Positions 12,131 to 25,185 of a stretch of DNA of 64,000 nucleotides are shown here, piece after piece (the first letter of the stretch is position 1; the number at the start of each line of letters is the position of its first letter). The notes beneath the pieces were generated by a model, which searched no databases, was not told where the DNA came from, and worked only from the letters and a program-made list of their open reading frames with translations. The stretch is taken from the NCBI RefSeq assembly GCF_910592395.1, contig NC_088308.1, positions 29,157,501-29,221,500 of the forward strand. Direction: 5' to 3'. The DNA comes from Lineus longissimus (Eukaryota; Nemertea; Pilidiophora; Heteronemertea; Lineidae). The translations under genes and the position numbers were made by a program.

Positions 12131-12240
12131 CGTTCGTAACCTGTCGCCATCTCCTATGTCGTTTTGCGCCGCAAACCTAAGCCCAGATAAAAGTAGTTTC
12201 CAAGAATGTAACGACGCGCACGGCGAGTTTAGAGGAAACA
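12131..12240. promoter_or_regulatory. CpG-dense island-like patch with E2F-like palindrome
   Basis: About a dozen CpGs fall in roughly 110 bases, well above the surroundings. They include the runs GCGCCGC and CGACGCGCACGGCG. The inverted motif TTTGCGCCGCAAA (12163-12175) presents an E2F-like half-site on each strand. A GATA-type AGATAA lies just downstream at 12185-12190. No TATA box or coding frame follows. This could be a CpG-rich regulatory element or an unmethylated patch. Confidence 0.25.
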
Positions 12241-15200
12241 AGCACAAACGCTGATGGAAGTCATGTGAGAACTTTACAAACGAAAGACAAATGTTCAAAG
12301 CAATTTTAATTTGCTGTCACACCTTTTGACATTCAATATGGCATTCTCGTGTCAATGTGCACTTATATCGACTGTTCTACTGTATTTTCTGATAATCATC
12401 TATCGTAAAAGAAAACCTGTAACCTGAACCGATAACGTCAAGGTGAAAGCGCGAGGAAATCTCTTAAGACAGTGTAAACCGATCTTCGGAAAAGGGAATA
12501 TCAAGGGAGTCCGCTCATTTGATACTGTTGCTTTTGTCGCACAAACTTCATAACCGCCCTTCTTCTAGCCTTGTCTTATCCTCACACAGTAAACGGACTC
12601 ATAACAGTGACCCTTTCAAGGTGATCTCTCAAAGGTAGAACTTAGACAAACCAATGCAGAAGACATAACAACTCGGTTTACTTGTCACTTTTGTTTCTCC
12701 TCTTCAGTCAGCTCATTCTGATCTTCTTTATGTTTTCCTAAACAAGCTGACTTGCTCATGGTCAAGTCCCTAATGTATCTCAGCCTAATCTGTATTCCAG
12801 TATCAGTTTCACTGTTTGACCAGTTTGAGACACTCTCCTTTGATCTAAGCTTTTCTCCATATCTTGCATTCCTTCACTGTATTGGTCAGCTATGGGTGTA
12901 GCTTTCAGATGAGGCTAATGGATGTTGCCTTGGAAATATAGACGAAAGTAACTTTTTTAGTTGGTCAGAGCAGCACAATGGAGACCATTCTGAAGGCTTC
13001 CTGTTAATGTTTCTTTCGTTCATGTCATCACCTGTATCTATAATCTTTGGATCTCCATTCGCCTTGTAACCGAGTTATTTGCCAGTTTACAAGTCTTCCA
13101 ATCAAAAACGACTTCTGAAAGCATCAGCAACGATTGAGATTCAAAGCGTCTCTTTTGCTACGAAAGAATTGTTGGGAATCGGAAAGAATATAACTTGAAA
13201 GGGTGCATGAAAGAGGTGGATATATTCGGAACTCCGGCTTTGAACACTTAATTCGGTACTGGCACATTCTGGTATACTTGACCAGTAAACATCGTTATAA
13301 GGCCAGCTGCACTGCAAAATGAAATTAGCCATCCTATATCTGATTCACCTTACCCTAACCACTGATGAGGTTCTCTTAATAATGTAGTCCATCAGCTGAG
13401 GTGATGATCCTCATTGCTCGTCCCGCCTTATTATTGCCCTAGTCATCCAAATCATCAATGCATAAATCATATTATAAGCAATGTCAGTGACATTTATGGG
13501 TCCTTCAAAATGGAGCAGGGTAATTGTTTCATAATGTCTTGTGAGACAGGGCTGGGGATTCTAATTGGAGTCCTAATGAAAATGAACCAAACATGTCTTA
13601 TGATGAGGTAACTGCCAGGTTTATGGACCCAATATTTGAATTTATAGATATGTGACATGACATTTGACCGGTTGGGCAATACTTCAGAGGCAAGGCAATC
13701 TTGAGTGGTGATGTTGTTTTGAGAGTGCACCTGTAAGGCTCCTGGTCAAGTTTTCTTGAGGTAAGACAACACAAAAGTTACCAGTTTTTGTTTTGACCCT
13801 CTTGGTGATGGTGTAGTTTGACGGTCCTGAGAAAGACTTCCTGGTAGATTTAGTGCGAGAACATGACGACAAACAAATATTTTCTTGAATGCAACCTTCT
13901 GCTACCAAGTACGTTGTTTGTCTTAACAGACTACCTAGTCTTATTCCTTTAATCGGATGCCAAAAGAAAATTGTGTAAAATACACACTCAACGAAGAGCA
14001 AGTACCATTGAGATGGTGTAAGTGAACCTGGGTTGAACATAATGTCACAGCAGCCACTTCAAGAGGCCATTCTAAAAGATATTTTGGTTTAAAGAGGCTC
14101 GAAGACAGTTCTCCATCGTGAAGTTTGCCATTATTAAGCAATCATTTCCTTTCTCACCAGCTGCCCAGATGATGATTAGAACTGAATGGTAAAATGTCGT
14201 CTATGAGGTGTGTCCCAATGAGTTTGGTGGCAGGTATGATGAATTGAGGCAATGCTAGCAAGAATTACTCATTTGCCACTTACTCATCTCGCAATGTCAT
14301 CATTATGTTAGAGACTGACGAGGAACAATTGTCTTCTATTGGCCATGGACCACTTGGTGCAGATAATTAGCTTTTGTCTTCGGGGATTAGTAAAGGGTAA
14401 TCTGCTTTTCATGCAGATGTTGGTGCTAGAGTTGAGTTTCAAAAACATGTGATTCGAAAGATATTGTGATCTTGGTTGTTTTCAACGGTTTTCCTAAGCC
14501 AGGTCTTAGTAACACTGAAGGCAAAGCTTGAAGAAATCTGGCATTGCAGTACGCTCCTAGCTATCAAACGAACTTCTTCTTGAATATGATTATGAACATC
14601 CAATCTATGACTGACGGTATTACTGGGATGAATACAAAGCTCAGGTTGTAAAGGGTGTAACTATGTTGTGGATTTGGTTGCCTGATTTTGTTTAGCTTCG
14701 GAAAAAGTTGTTTTGGTTTCTATTCGAGAAGACACATGACGTATTCAGTGCAACCTTCTGGGCAGACCGACCGCACTCATCATCACCGAGTCGGGTCCCC
14801 AACCTTGTCCCATGTGGTCCCATGGGATATATTGACTCTTATTACATTAGGACATGCTGACCTGAGGCATAACGGTCATGCCGTGAACTCCTAGCGTTCA
14901 ACTCATGACTCATGTGTGATGTTATTTGCTGAAATAATAATTGGTTAAAACCACATTAATCCATATCAGGAGGGTTATTTTGCCAAGCTTGGAACAAATG
15001 GAGGGACTGTATCAGGATTGATGAGTTGACATCCTTTCTCACAGCTGGGCCTGGTGTTCATGTTCCTTCTCCAGGACATCGTGCTAACAATATAGATAAC
15101 TTCCTGTCTAACAACGATGAGTTCTTTGCTTTCCATGTCCTTGCCAGAGAAGGTCTTGCTCCAAAACAGTTGGTGCCGTTGTCCATATGTTATGATCCAT

Positions 15201-18200
15201 CTTGTACTCGGCACCGATTTGGGTAAGTTGGAATTCCTACCCGTCTCTGACCAATCCGAATTCCAGTTTGGGATCTGTTTGTGTTTCAGTTCGATCAGTC
15301 GTATCGTAACCGTTGTGCTCTGTGAGAGGTGCATGTTTCTCCATCCCTGCTGTGTCACCGCTGACGTTAACTCGGGAACGTTTATTGCTGTGGCATCTTT
15401 TAAGAGCTTGGTGAAGAGATGAGATGATCCCTTTACTTGCTTTGTCTTGGTGAATGCTCTCGGGGCATGGATGCATGTTTATCATGGCCTACCTTCATTC
15501 ATTAAGTCATTATCCTTCCATCGATTCCATGCACACATCTCTGTGTGATTATGAAAACTTCGTCACCTGATTTAGCCAATATAAACATGTTTCTTTGATT
15601 TGTTAATGTCTCTTTTATTGATGGTTTGTTATTGGATTGGAAGATACAATTGGTGATATTTAATGCCTATTGACACCTAGGCCACCCGCCTGCAGTCACG
15701 TCAGTACATGTGTGTTGGCCCGTTCTGTAGCAGTACCATACGCTAAAGGTGTTAAGACACATAAAGCAGCCATTTTAAGTGTTTGAATAATGGGCATTGC
15801 GTCTTTGAAGTACATTTTCAACCCAGCCTGCTCGAGTTGATATGAAATATAATATACCAACTGAAATGATATCTAGATACCATAGAACGATTAATAATTG
15901 TCACGTTGGCTCATAGCTGTCAGTGGTAATGCGTCCAATCAGTCGGATCATGACGGATTCAACTTTACACACTCCGCAGTGGCAACAGTACATATTCTAC
16001 TGGAGCTGATGGGAATATTTAATTCGAGTTTATTGGTTTAATCTCAGCTCGTAGAGATGAATCATTAGAAAGGTATTGAAAGGGGACGATTAAGAGGGTG
16101 ATCTCATTTTTAAAAACCCAAGATCTAAGACTTTAGTTGTTGTTTTTTGTGCGAAAAGAGATAATAGAAAAAGACTATATGAGGGACGGAGAAGCTAGCT
16201 GTGCTGATTCAGTGCAATATTGTGTTGAGTTTCTGGGTTGGAAAAGTTATTGAAACCGTCTCTTGGGTTTTAGCCTCACGCCGTCCCTTAGCTAGGTTCG
16301 AAACTGTATAAGAAAATATCATGGAATACCAAAGTATTCTTTGTTTCTCAGTTCGTCATTCTTCCTACCCCTTTCCTGCTGTCAATCAAAAACGCGTCAT
16401 CCCCATCCAATAATTCACGCAATAGAGCCATGGTCACAGTGAACAGAATCAAAGAGAGGAAAAAGCTTAGGGATCCAGTAAGGTTCTCACCGATGAGATC
16501 ATCGTAATGCAATACCTAGGAGCCTTTAGAAAAACTACTTGCATGACACGGTAGCATACAACTAGACCCAAGGGAGCTTAGAGTTTACCTCTGCCGATGC
16601 GTAACAGAGATCTCATTTTAGAAATTTAATCTTTTGTGTTTTTTACAAATTTTCTAGAGAAGATTTTGACTTTAATGATTAGTCAGTAGATTGGAAGACA
16701 TGAACCTTAGATTCGGTTCTGCCATCAGTCATGCCCATGGTTAAGGTTCCAATTTCTTGCTCTCGCTTATTCACAACGTGGTAGGTTTCAAAGGCTTGTA
16801 ATGTAAGAGAGTTGTGTTGCTGTTATGTAAATGTAAAATGTCAAGATCTCAGGCGGTAAAAATGGATGTGGAACTGCATGTCGTCAAACGTCGACGATAG
16901 TGCTCAAAGAGTAGAATCATAAGTTTTGAGATATCTTTTGAATGTTGACTGGTGAACCAAAGTACATAGCTTTAAATTATGAATACAAAATATGGGTCCT
17001 TCGCTTCAAGCGTCAACACTTCAGAGTTTCAGATACACTCTTGCAGGTTTAAATATGAAGAGTGTCTATGTATCAAGCTGTTCTCTCCGTTCTCTCTCGT
17101 GTCACATCGATTCCATGAAAAACGTACTCAGACGTCCCCAATCGCACCATGGTTCACAAAAGGAGTGGGTCCTTCATGCCTGGACAGAGAGGCTATGCTT
17201 CACATGAAGAGGACTTGAAATACAATATCATAGATTTTGAACACCATTTCCAGGCTGGGTATGTTACCTCTATGAGATACAAGTGCTGTTTTACAACAAT
17301 GAGAGAAAGACAACCTGGTCGAGTGACTGAAAACGGGGTTATATTAGTATGGAAATTGTCCGTCTTCGAAAAGGACAATTGGTTCGGTTGATGGACGCTC
17401 TCGGATTTTCAGAATGATCTACTGTTCATGTCATGGGAAAGAAGCATCAGCCATTCAGTGTTTTAATCTCAGCTCCTGCCGGTGTTTTTGATGAGAACCT
17501 CAGTGATATACACTTCTAATCACTAAAACAAACTATAAAGAGGCGTTTATACGATGCGTGATTAGTTTGGAGAAATACAATTCTCATTATGTTCAACTGG
17601 CCAGAGGTGCCTGCCAGCATAAATCGCTCATTCCACTCATTTCAAACAACCGTTAAAACTATTTTCCCATAAACGTGGCACCTCTTCGTCTCGTTACTAA
17701 TAATTCTAATGGGAGGATGCGTTCAGAGAAGTTAAATGATGCCTTGCTAATGGCAGGTGATGACAAGGACTGCCTTTATGACCAGGATTAGCAACCTGTG
17801 CCCACAGGAGATAACACTACAGCCGTAAGAATCGGAGTCTCAGGAATCCATCTTTGAACTGATCGAAATAATTTGTCTGTATGTGTGATCATTGGACGAT
17901 TATTTCTGGGTGATTATATGCCCGTTATGAAGGTAGATCCTTTGTGGTGTCGCTGAGAAAAGATCATGAGTCAGCGTTGATGAGCGCCGTTCAAGTCATT
18001 TCCGAGATCATAAATCCTGTTCCGCGTTGAAGAGATTAGACGATTCAATTGTGGTCATCATATTACGTCTTCCGTCAACTTACATGGTCATCTGCACACT
18101 AGCGGCGTTTAAGAAAATTTAGAGGGCAGTTAGTGGCATAGATGATGAGTTGTTGAGATAGTGAGGCAAGTTGGTTTGGTTGTCGCACCATTAGGCTAGG

Positions 18201-18363
18201 TGGGCATTATTCATAGAGAGCATTCTTAGAAGTGAGGGCGGTTTTGTCTTTAATGGGGTTTGGCGAAGGTGAAGACTTCTAAGACCTAATCCAAACAGGA
18301 TCCAACGACTTTTCCGACCACTTCTTGACCAACAACCTTATTAGCGACCGCAACATATCAAGT
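12241..18363. other. Long noncoding stretch
   Basis: The largest frames are 118 codons (13684-14040, minus) and 127 codons (14975-15358, minus). Both overlap open frames on the other strand, match nothing known and are within chance expectation. A perfect 8-bp inverted repeat, AATTGTCC/GGACAATT, sits at 17354-17380 with an 11-base loop. Nothing else was recognised. Confidence 0.5.
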
Positions 18364-18494
18364 CTTATCTAGATAAGAAGCTCTGATCTACCCCCGTTAC
18401 TTCGCATCATATAAGCAAATCCATTTCATCCTACTATTCCGGACAAAAAGGTAATTGCAGTCCAAAGCTTATCTAAAGATTTGGATAAATAAGC
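18364..18494. promoter_or_regulatory. Cluster of paired GATA motifs
   Basis: CTTATCTAGATAAG at 18364-18377 is a perfect 14-bp palindrome made of two head-to-head GATA sites. About 90 bp downstream, GCTTATC (18467-18473) and GGATAAATAAGC (18483-18494) form a second opposed pair, with GCTTAT/ATAAGC ends that are reverse complements. GATA-family zinc-finger proteins recognise WGATAR, and closely opposed sites are a known high-affinity layout. A role as a GATA-responsive element is inferred from motif content only. Confidence 0.35.
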
Positions 18495-18914
18495 ATATTC
18501 TACTGCCCCTCTATTCCCAGTGAAGTGACCGTCCAAGGCATCTCTCAATCCCGTGACTAATCCCAGGCTACATGATCTCTCGCGAGCGAGGCTTTGAAAG
18601 CCATGATCAGCAAATTGATCTCTTACCTTCGCTATTTTTCTCTTGTCCTTTCATGAATGTGACACCCGGTCGAAAGCGGCGGGTTTAAGGTATCAGCGCA
18701 TTAGGTCGGACAGGGAGACGGAGTTGTTCCTTTTACATGATCCTTTATCACGTAATTGGGATCAATCTGTTCTTTGGTGGCAGGATTATGAATCATGGTT
18801 CACGTTATGATTGCCTTTCATATGGACAGGTGAATGGTGTTACTATGTTACAAGTAGTCTGACTCTTGGTGAGGGAAGCTCGATATCAGCTGGACAGTCC
18901 ATCCATACCATCTG

Positions 18915-18963
18915 GTTTTGGTCATTGTTAGTCACGGTTTGGTCATTGTTGGTCATTGTTGGT
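18915..18963 (+). repeat. Short degenerate tandem repeat of GGTCATTGTT
   Basis: The unit GGTCATTGTT occurs three times between 18919 and 18960, with the last two copies adjacent. A diverged spacer (AGTCACGGTTT) separates the first from the second. Each unit contains CATTGT, the core seen by SOX-type HMG proteins. The array is short and could be simple slippage. Confidence 0.6.
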
Positions 18964-19050
18964 GAATGGTTACAAAGATAGACCGATAATGGAAGAATCT
19001 GGTGTGGTCATATCAAACATCCAGGGTTACTTTTTAGATGTTATTCTCAG

Positions 19051-19060
19051 ATGACGTCAT
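19051..19060. promoter_or_regulatory. Full CRE/ATF palindrome
   Basis: ATGACGTCAT is the complete 10-bp palindrome recognised by CREB/ATF bZIP factors. A second TGACGTCA lies at 42622-42629. A single site is weak evidence of function. Confidence 0.3.
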
Positions 19061-19759
19061 CGTCAGCCGTTAGCCTATCTTGGAAGCCTTTTTTGGTGGA
19101 TTCATGCAGTTTTGCTTTTCGCTGCGGTTTGCCTTAAGGACTGCATACTACAGAGGACTTATTCTCCTGCCTAAACCTTCAGTCTCGGGTGGAGATGGAG
19201 TGGCTTGTCGTTTCTACAGAGGACGAAGATAGATTCCTGACAAACTTTGACAAGAGGACAACAACCAATTCCTATGATCTTCTTCTTGTCAGACGAACAA
19301 GCGGGTTAAGAAGCCAAGACTCTTCTCAATCAAAAGACCAGAGATCTGTGTTTATCTTCTGTTTACGATTACATTGTTGTATGTTTAGTTAACTGCTTAA
19401 CATCTTTTCATAAAGGGACTGAATCTTCTGCAAATCTTCTCAGTTTGTCTAACTGTCAACATTCAAGTTAGGCACTAAGGGTGGTACATTCAACGTGGTA
19501 TCAGTTCTACTATCACTATTCCATTGAAGCTACACATTAAATCCGTCACTTTTCAATGTCACCTCTGACATATAGCCTTGATTCTACCTCATTGAACTTG
19601 TTTGAGAAAACGGCGACAAATTAATTTTTAGTCATCTCCCTTCTTTAAGCTATCTCACCTGAGACAGGTGGCCGATGCTCAATCCATCATCATAATCGCC
19701 AGTCAGTACAACCAATAATGTCTGCACCAACTTTGCATATTAATGTACTGATGTGATGT

Positions 19760-19905
19760 AGGACTAGGAAACCGTTGAGCCCATATGAGACATACGCTGA
19801 GAGAGAGAATCGCTCTCGCTGATACACAAGACTTGCCCAGACTTGGAGTCGAACCCATGCACGCAGAGCTGACATGCGCTGGTAGCGTTAGTTCCGGACA
19901 TTGGT
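19760..19905 (-). mobile_element. tRNA-derived SINE fragment
   Basis: On the minus strand a tRNA-like head has the A-box-like GGAACTAACGCTACCAGCG (around 19896-19878) and a clear B-box GGGTTCGACTCC (complement of 19846-19857). The body continues to lower coordinates through GGGCAAGTCTTGTGTATCAG and an AGCGAGAGCGATTCTCTC segment around 19800-19818. The head-plus-body layout is SINE-like. The lower limit is estimated. Confidence 0.5.
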
Positions 19906-21143
19906 CTCAACTCTGTGCCAGTTTGACAGCCCAAAGATGGTACTGCAACAAAGTGAACTTTTCGTCCCCGGTCAGTAACTGAAATTTGGGTACAAAATCA
20001 AAAGCCGTTTACCAACGTACCAGTGGCTCGTTTCTGATGAGAAATTGAATGTCACATCAAACCTCATCTGGTTTACGGTGCTAAAGATGATGACTTTCCT
20101 AATCCTTTATATTGTAATATGAGCCAGACGCAGATTACGCGGTGCTTAGGAAGGTTGTGACATAATCTCTGATGTCAATTTCAGTAAAGCTTGACCCTTG
20201 GGACTTGTGTGAAGGGGTGGCCATTGATGACTTCCTCTTGACTTTTGCTAGTAAACTGAGATGCTGAAAATCATTTTTGCTGTTTTCGGTTCAGTGCAGC
20301 TTTTTGAATACGTTGGATCCTGATCCAGAATTATTCTGAGAGTGCTAGGCGGGTGTCACTTTCAAGTTCCTTTTCTGGTTGTTTAGATGTCATTTGGATT
20401 TGGATTTGCTCTATTCAGTTTCCAGGGCAGAGTTCAGATCAAGGAGATAAAGAAAGACGAGATTTAGTGCGATTGTTTCAGCGGCTTCGAACTTAGGATG
20501 TGTCAACTTGTGCGCCAAAAACCTTCTGTGCCGCATGTAACGAACGTTTGTTCTTGGCTGTGGAGAACACACTCAACAACAGTGACAGCCACACAACAGA
20601 TAGTGCGGAAGAAGATGAGGTACATGCAAGAACCCGCTTCGTGTAAAGGAAATGGTTAAGCTTTTAAAGTTCCTCATTTTACGTCATATACTATCATCTT
20701 CCGCACAACAGCCGGACCTCACATGGGCAATGCAGGTGCACCACTGATGTCCCTGTCTTTGGTTATCCTTATATCAGATACTGGTTATTTCATTCTGTAG
20801 TCTATTCGATCGTTTCATCAATCAATTTCCTGTGACTTCTATAAGCTCATGTCATCGTTATGACCCAGTCATCACCTCATAGGTTTAATTGCCGCCCAGA
20901 CAACCCAGCGCCATCACCCCTACCCAGTGCTTCAGCCCATACTGTCCACATCTCACACATGCAGCATATTTAATAAAAATCCACCTTTTTTTCAATCATC
21001 CAACCTTGTCAATTTCTTATTGTCAACCTTAGCTGGGTTTTGGTGACAACATTTTCATTATCTGTTATTGATGAGCACATCTTCAGTCTCCTCGCATCGG
21101 CACCATTGTCCTCATACCGACAGTTTGATTGCGACAATCCCGT
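19906..21143. other. Noncoding stretch
   Basis: No frame above chance. A 12-base match to the miR-9 5' end at 20756 has no hairpin and was rejected. Nothing else recognised. Confidence 0.5.
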
Positions 21144-21235
21144 CGTGACAATGCCATGTCACGGAATGATGTGATTAAAGGTAAATGTCGCGTCCCCCCG
21201 ACTCGAGGGACGCTACCTTGGTGACATCGTGTCAC
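21144..21235. repeat. Inverted-repeat array of GTGACA/TGTCAC
   Basis: CGTGACA (21144-21150) pairs with TGTCACG (21157-21163) across 6 bases. A second pair, GTGACA (21221-21226) and TGTCAC (21230-21235), is separated by 3 bases. Four copies of TGACA/TGTCA in 92 bp, in two opposed pairs, match the dimer layout of TALE homeodomain (MEIS/TGIF) sites. ACAAT/ATTGT motifs at 21104-21152 add possible SOX sites. The link to regulation is inferred. Confidence 0.4.
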
Positions 21236-23391
21236 ATTCTCCAATTGAAATTGTAGGTTTTTATTTCACTCACAGTTTGCAATTACAAATAGTCTGCATG
21301 GACAAATTAACTGGTGACGTCTTGCGTTAAACTTTGTCTTCAGCGACGCTGTCGTTGAATTCATTGGGAAAAAGTGCAAAAAAGTTAAGAAAATGCATTT
21401 GGACAGGTACACTGGTGAACTTTTAGACTTGCCATGCAACTATTTTAGTACTAACTGGTTAAACTAGATGGCATCACGGTCATTTACCATTACTATTCGT
21501 TACTCTTGCCTAACCCATTTCAGCTTCTTTGAGAAAACAAGAAAAAACTAGAAATAAAAGAGTAGAATGGTAGTCTCCTCAAAGCCTGTCGCCAACAGTC
21601 AATATGATGTCTCAGTGCGTTGTCTTGGGATAGGCTGAACTCTCCTCTTCGTCTCCGGGTGACTTTCGTTGTCTCAGTTCCCCGGTAGCCCTGTCATCGG
21701 CCTTCGTCAGTTGCAAAGGGTTAAAGCTAATTCATCTTGTGTATCATCCCCTTCTCTAATGATGAAATATTGTGGAAGACAAACATGTTAGCTGTACATA
21801 GCTCACATCAAATATTGTCTCTTAAACTCTCCTGACTCATCGTGCACTGTTTCATTAGGAATTGCACGATCAGCCGTCTCCCAATGGTGAGACCAATTGT
21901 TCCGCGCACCTGCGTGTTATCCGGTTTGTCTTACATTGCGTTATTGTGAGGTGGAATCCAGCACGAACGTGCAAACTGTTTGAGAGGAGATCGTGTGATC
22001 GAAAACCGTATATTTGAAAATTTGAAGTCTGTCAAGTCCGTGGTCTTGCCGATTTAGGAAGAGGCCTGCCCGACATGTCTGACCAAATTGTTGTTACTGA
22101 CAATTGACTGTCACGGTATAGGTATATTACCACAACAAGTTCCCCACCCACCTAGGTGCGAAAAATTACGATATCGTACAGTGCAGCCTTGAGACATCAA
22201 AAGCAGCAGGTACTGCTAAACCGTCTGCTTATTTCCGAGGTACTTAGTCGAACAACGGCTGACCAAAACATTCTCTCAGCTTGACAGCCTGTGCAGGTTC
22301 AGCGAAGCTTCACTGTCCAGGAGGTGCTGCCATCTAGGCATAATCTGCAAGCTGGTAACCAGTATAAAGGCGCTGTGGGGTACATCATAATTCAAAATTT
22401 AACCACTTTATTTATTCTTGAAATATCTTTAAAAAAAGTAAATCTTGATCAGATTATATCGTTGCCAACCACATTGTTTGCCTCTTCAAACTTTAAAAAT
22501 TTTCCAAAATGTTCAGTTTGTAATGGTTTTCAGCTGATTCCCTGAATTAAATAGCTAATATTTCAGCTTTGTTGGTAAAATAATTGTCAAAGGAGCCTAT
22601 TCAAAGTTCTGTCTCTTGATACTCACATGGAGATAATGAACAAAAAAGATATTTTCTGGGTTATATCAAGAGTAAAATAAGCTTGGCAGGCATTACACAG
22701 AGATTTTGTCCAATTTCATTTAGGGACAAGCCTTTCAGTGCTTCGAATAGTCGTCACGTATTCTTCTTTGCGAAGAATCGCCCCCATTTTGTAAAATGTA
22801 GATTTTGAATGTAGTTTTAGAATGTATTCTGAAAAGAAATGAGTCCATTGCCGCCGGCGAAAAGTTGAATGGAATACACTGACCTAAACTGTAATTCTGC
22901 GGTGACATGGCCCAACAGGACATGGATTGGTTGGCATCACTTATTCTGTCTGGGCCATTTAAGGGGAGGATAGTAAAAGCTGAGTTAGACATCTTATCTC
23001 ATGTGATTATTCAATCTTTTAAGACAAAACTTTGTCTTTCCTTGCTTGTTCTTCGTGTGCCAAAGCATCGATTTTCACCCATGGCGTGGTAAGCCTACTT
23101 GGAGTGATCAATTTGTCATGTTACCGGTATATAAAACTGAGAACTGGCTCACAGCGGATATATGTCATTATGTCATTTGAGGACAAGCAGATGGAGTTTC
23201 TGCATTGCCGAATCTAGGGTTAAATAGTGGCCAAAACCCCCTACATGTCACGGTTAAGGAAGTCGCCTTGACGGGGCACAAAGAACTACCCCTGGTTACC
23301 TCTCATGATTGATGAGGAAAGATGTGGGCTATAATTACATACCATACATCACAAAAGGTGTAATCGACCTATCAACGCCACATAAAGGACG
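21236..23391. other. Noncoding stretch
   Basis: Only short overlapping frames. A TATATAAA at 23126-23133 has no accompanying upstream elements. Nothing recognised. Confidence 0.5.
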
Positions 23392-23457
23392 CATCATGAA
23401 CTTCACTTTGAAACATCATGAAGTTCATTGTCAAATATCCTGAAGTTCATATCAAAC
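23392..23457 (+). repeat. 22-bp minisatellite, three units
   Basis: Three adjacent 22-bp units start at 23392, 23414 and 23436. The first two begin CATCATGAA and the third TATCCTGAA, and all share a GAASTTCA core. Unit 1 carries GAACTTCA where units 2 and 3 carry GAAGTTCA, so the first and second cores are also reverse complements and can pair. Spacing is exactly 22 bp both times. Confidence 0.65.
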
Positions 23458-25185
23458 GTTTTGTGAAATTCAGTTTAATTGTTGACAGTGACGTGAGGTG
23501 TAACATATCATGTCTCTCCCCAATGATTTTCTATCAGGAGCGGTAGGAGTTTCAAACTTGCTTCAGGGCGTCAATAAATCACTCTAGCCCTTGCTAAAAG
23601 TGTTATAATCATAATGCAGAGGATATAGTGGGCACTCTCACAGGAGCATCTTGCTGTGCTTGTCCATAGCAAATCTTGTCTTGGTAATATCAGAATTGGG
23701 TAGTAAAGACTTTATTGGAGTAAGTGGTCTAAGGGACCATCATTTCATTGATATTGCAAGTAGCAATACTGACTGCAATACAATCAGGGTTGCAGAGAAT
23801 AACCAGTATCTTAGGAATTGAAAACATCTGAAATGATATGCTAAGTGTCAACTTTGATATGTTTGATGGCGTATTCTCTGAATGGCCCACCTTCTGAGAA
23901 AGAGCTTTCGTTCTGCGTATGTCTTACCGCCAATAAATAACAACAAATTATGCCTGTACCTGTGATTATCATTTCCATGTTAAAAATTGGGCTCCATTAG
24001 TTGTTGTGGTTGGGTGTCGCAGCGGTAAATAAACGAACCAATTCCAGGTGAAATATGGAAGTTATGGTTGTGTTCCTATACCTCAGGTAAGGGTGTGATT
24101 GTCAAGCCTCAGTAACATCCCCATATCCGGTCTCAGCGTGGATGTTCACAAACTTGTTGGAAACAAATTAAACCTGTACCGTGGTCAATTAAGAGCGATT
24201 AAAATACAATCTTTCTGGCGCCAAGTCGAGTGTAGACTGAGGAGAGAGACAAGCTCAGGAAACGTCTCTTCCTATTTAGTCGCCGACATGTAATTATGAA
24301 TATAAAAAGCAAGACAACTTGTTATTTTCAAATCATAAAAAGATAGATCAGGTATCAGTCTTCACACGGCGGAAATTTCGACTGAGTTTTTAAATTGATT
24401 CATATTTCCGTGAACGATGCCTCCGACAGAATAAGTCTATGCGGGTGATATTCTTGATTCTGTACTTTATCACAACGACGGTTTATACTCTAGTTCATGT
24501 GACGAAATATGCACTGTGACTTTCATTCATGATGTGGTTTTCAATAAGAGTCCATCTTTTTGACATTTAACTTTCATACAGCTGCGGAGGTGTTTTAATT
24601 ATTCTTATAAAAAGCGTCCTGGTGTGCCCCACTGAGCCTAGGATACGTGACTTCGGGCGCTTCATAGTAACAGCGATGGTGGACCGTCTCCTAATTACTC
24701 ACACTGGCTAATGAGTCCAGACTATTAACATGCTCCTGGTGACTCCAGACACGGTTTTAGCTGTTTCTTCATGTTTTCTTACTCTTTAGCGAGAAAAACA
24801 AACAGTTTTCTCACTTGGAAAGATTGTCCCATATGTTTGCGTCTCTCAGACTCCTTCAAGCTGAAAATAGGTTTCGTCCTCAATGCAACTGCATCTGTCA
24901 CGTTTTTTTTCAGCGATTATTTTCGACTTGTTAATTGTGATTGCCCGGTGAAGCTGAAGCTGGTGAGATGCTTTCCATTCTAATGTTATGTTATTTTTGG
25001 TGCTGCTTTCTCCATGAAACCATGCTACCACACAGCTCGTTAGCTTTTTAGGGAGTTGGTTGAGCGTTTCCATGCAGAGGGTCTGGCTTGAACGACATGA
25101 CGCAGATTTGGTGAGAAGTGTGTCAAATTCCTGCTCAATTGGTTGAGTTAATCTATGAATGACGCAATGATATAAGATCAAGTTT
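23458..25185. other. Noncoding stretch
   Basis: No frame above chance in the upper part. A 111-codon minus frame at 24846-25181 overlaps plus-strand frames and is not recognised. A GCAGCGGTAAA near 24020 is faintly A-box-like, but no B-box follows. Confidence 0.45.

Noticed and set aside
14975-15358. 127-codon minus-strand frame
   Set aside because: Overlapped by two long plus-strand frames, no recognised domain, and length expected by chance in a six-frame scan of 64 kb.
16285-16310. AGGTTCGAAACTG as a B-box
   Set aside because: The upstream 60 bases show no A-box or cloverleaf pairing.
20756-20767. TCTTTGGTTATC, identical to the first 12 bases of miR-9
   Set aside because: The rest of the mature sequence does not match, and no complementary arm lies within 100 bases on either side.
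23857-23868. GATATGTTTGAT, matching miR-190 positions 2-13
   Set aside because: The 3' half differs and no star arm is present downstream.
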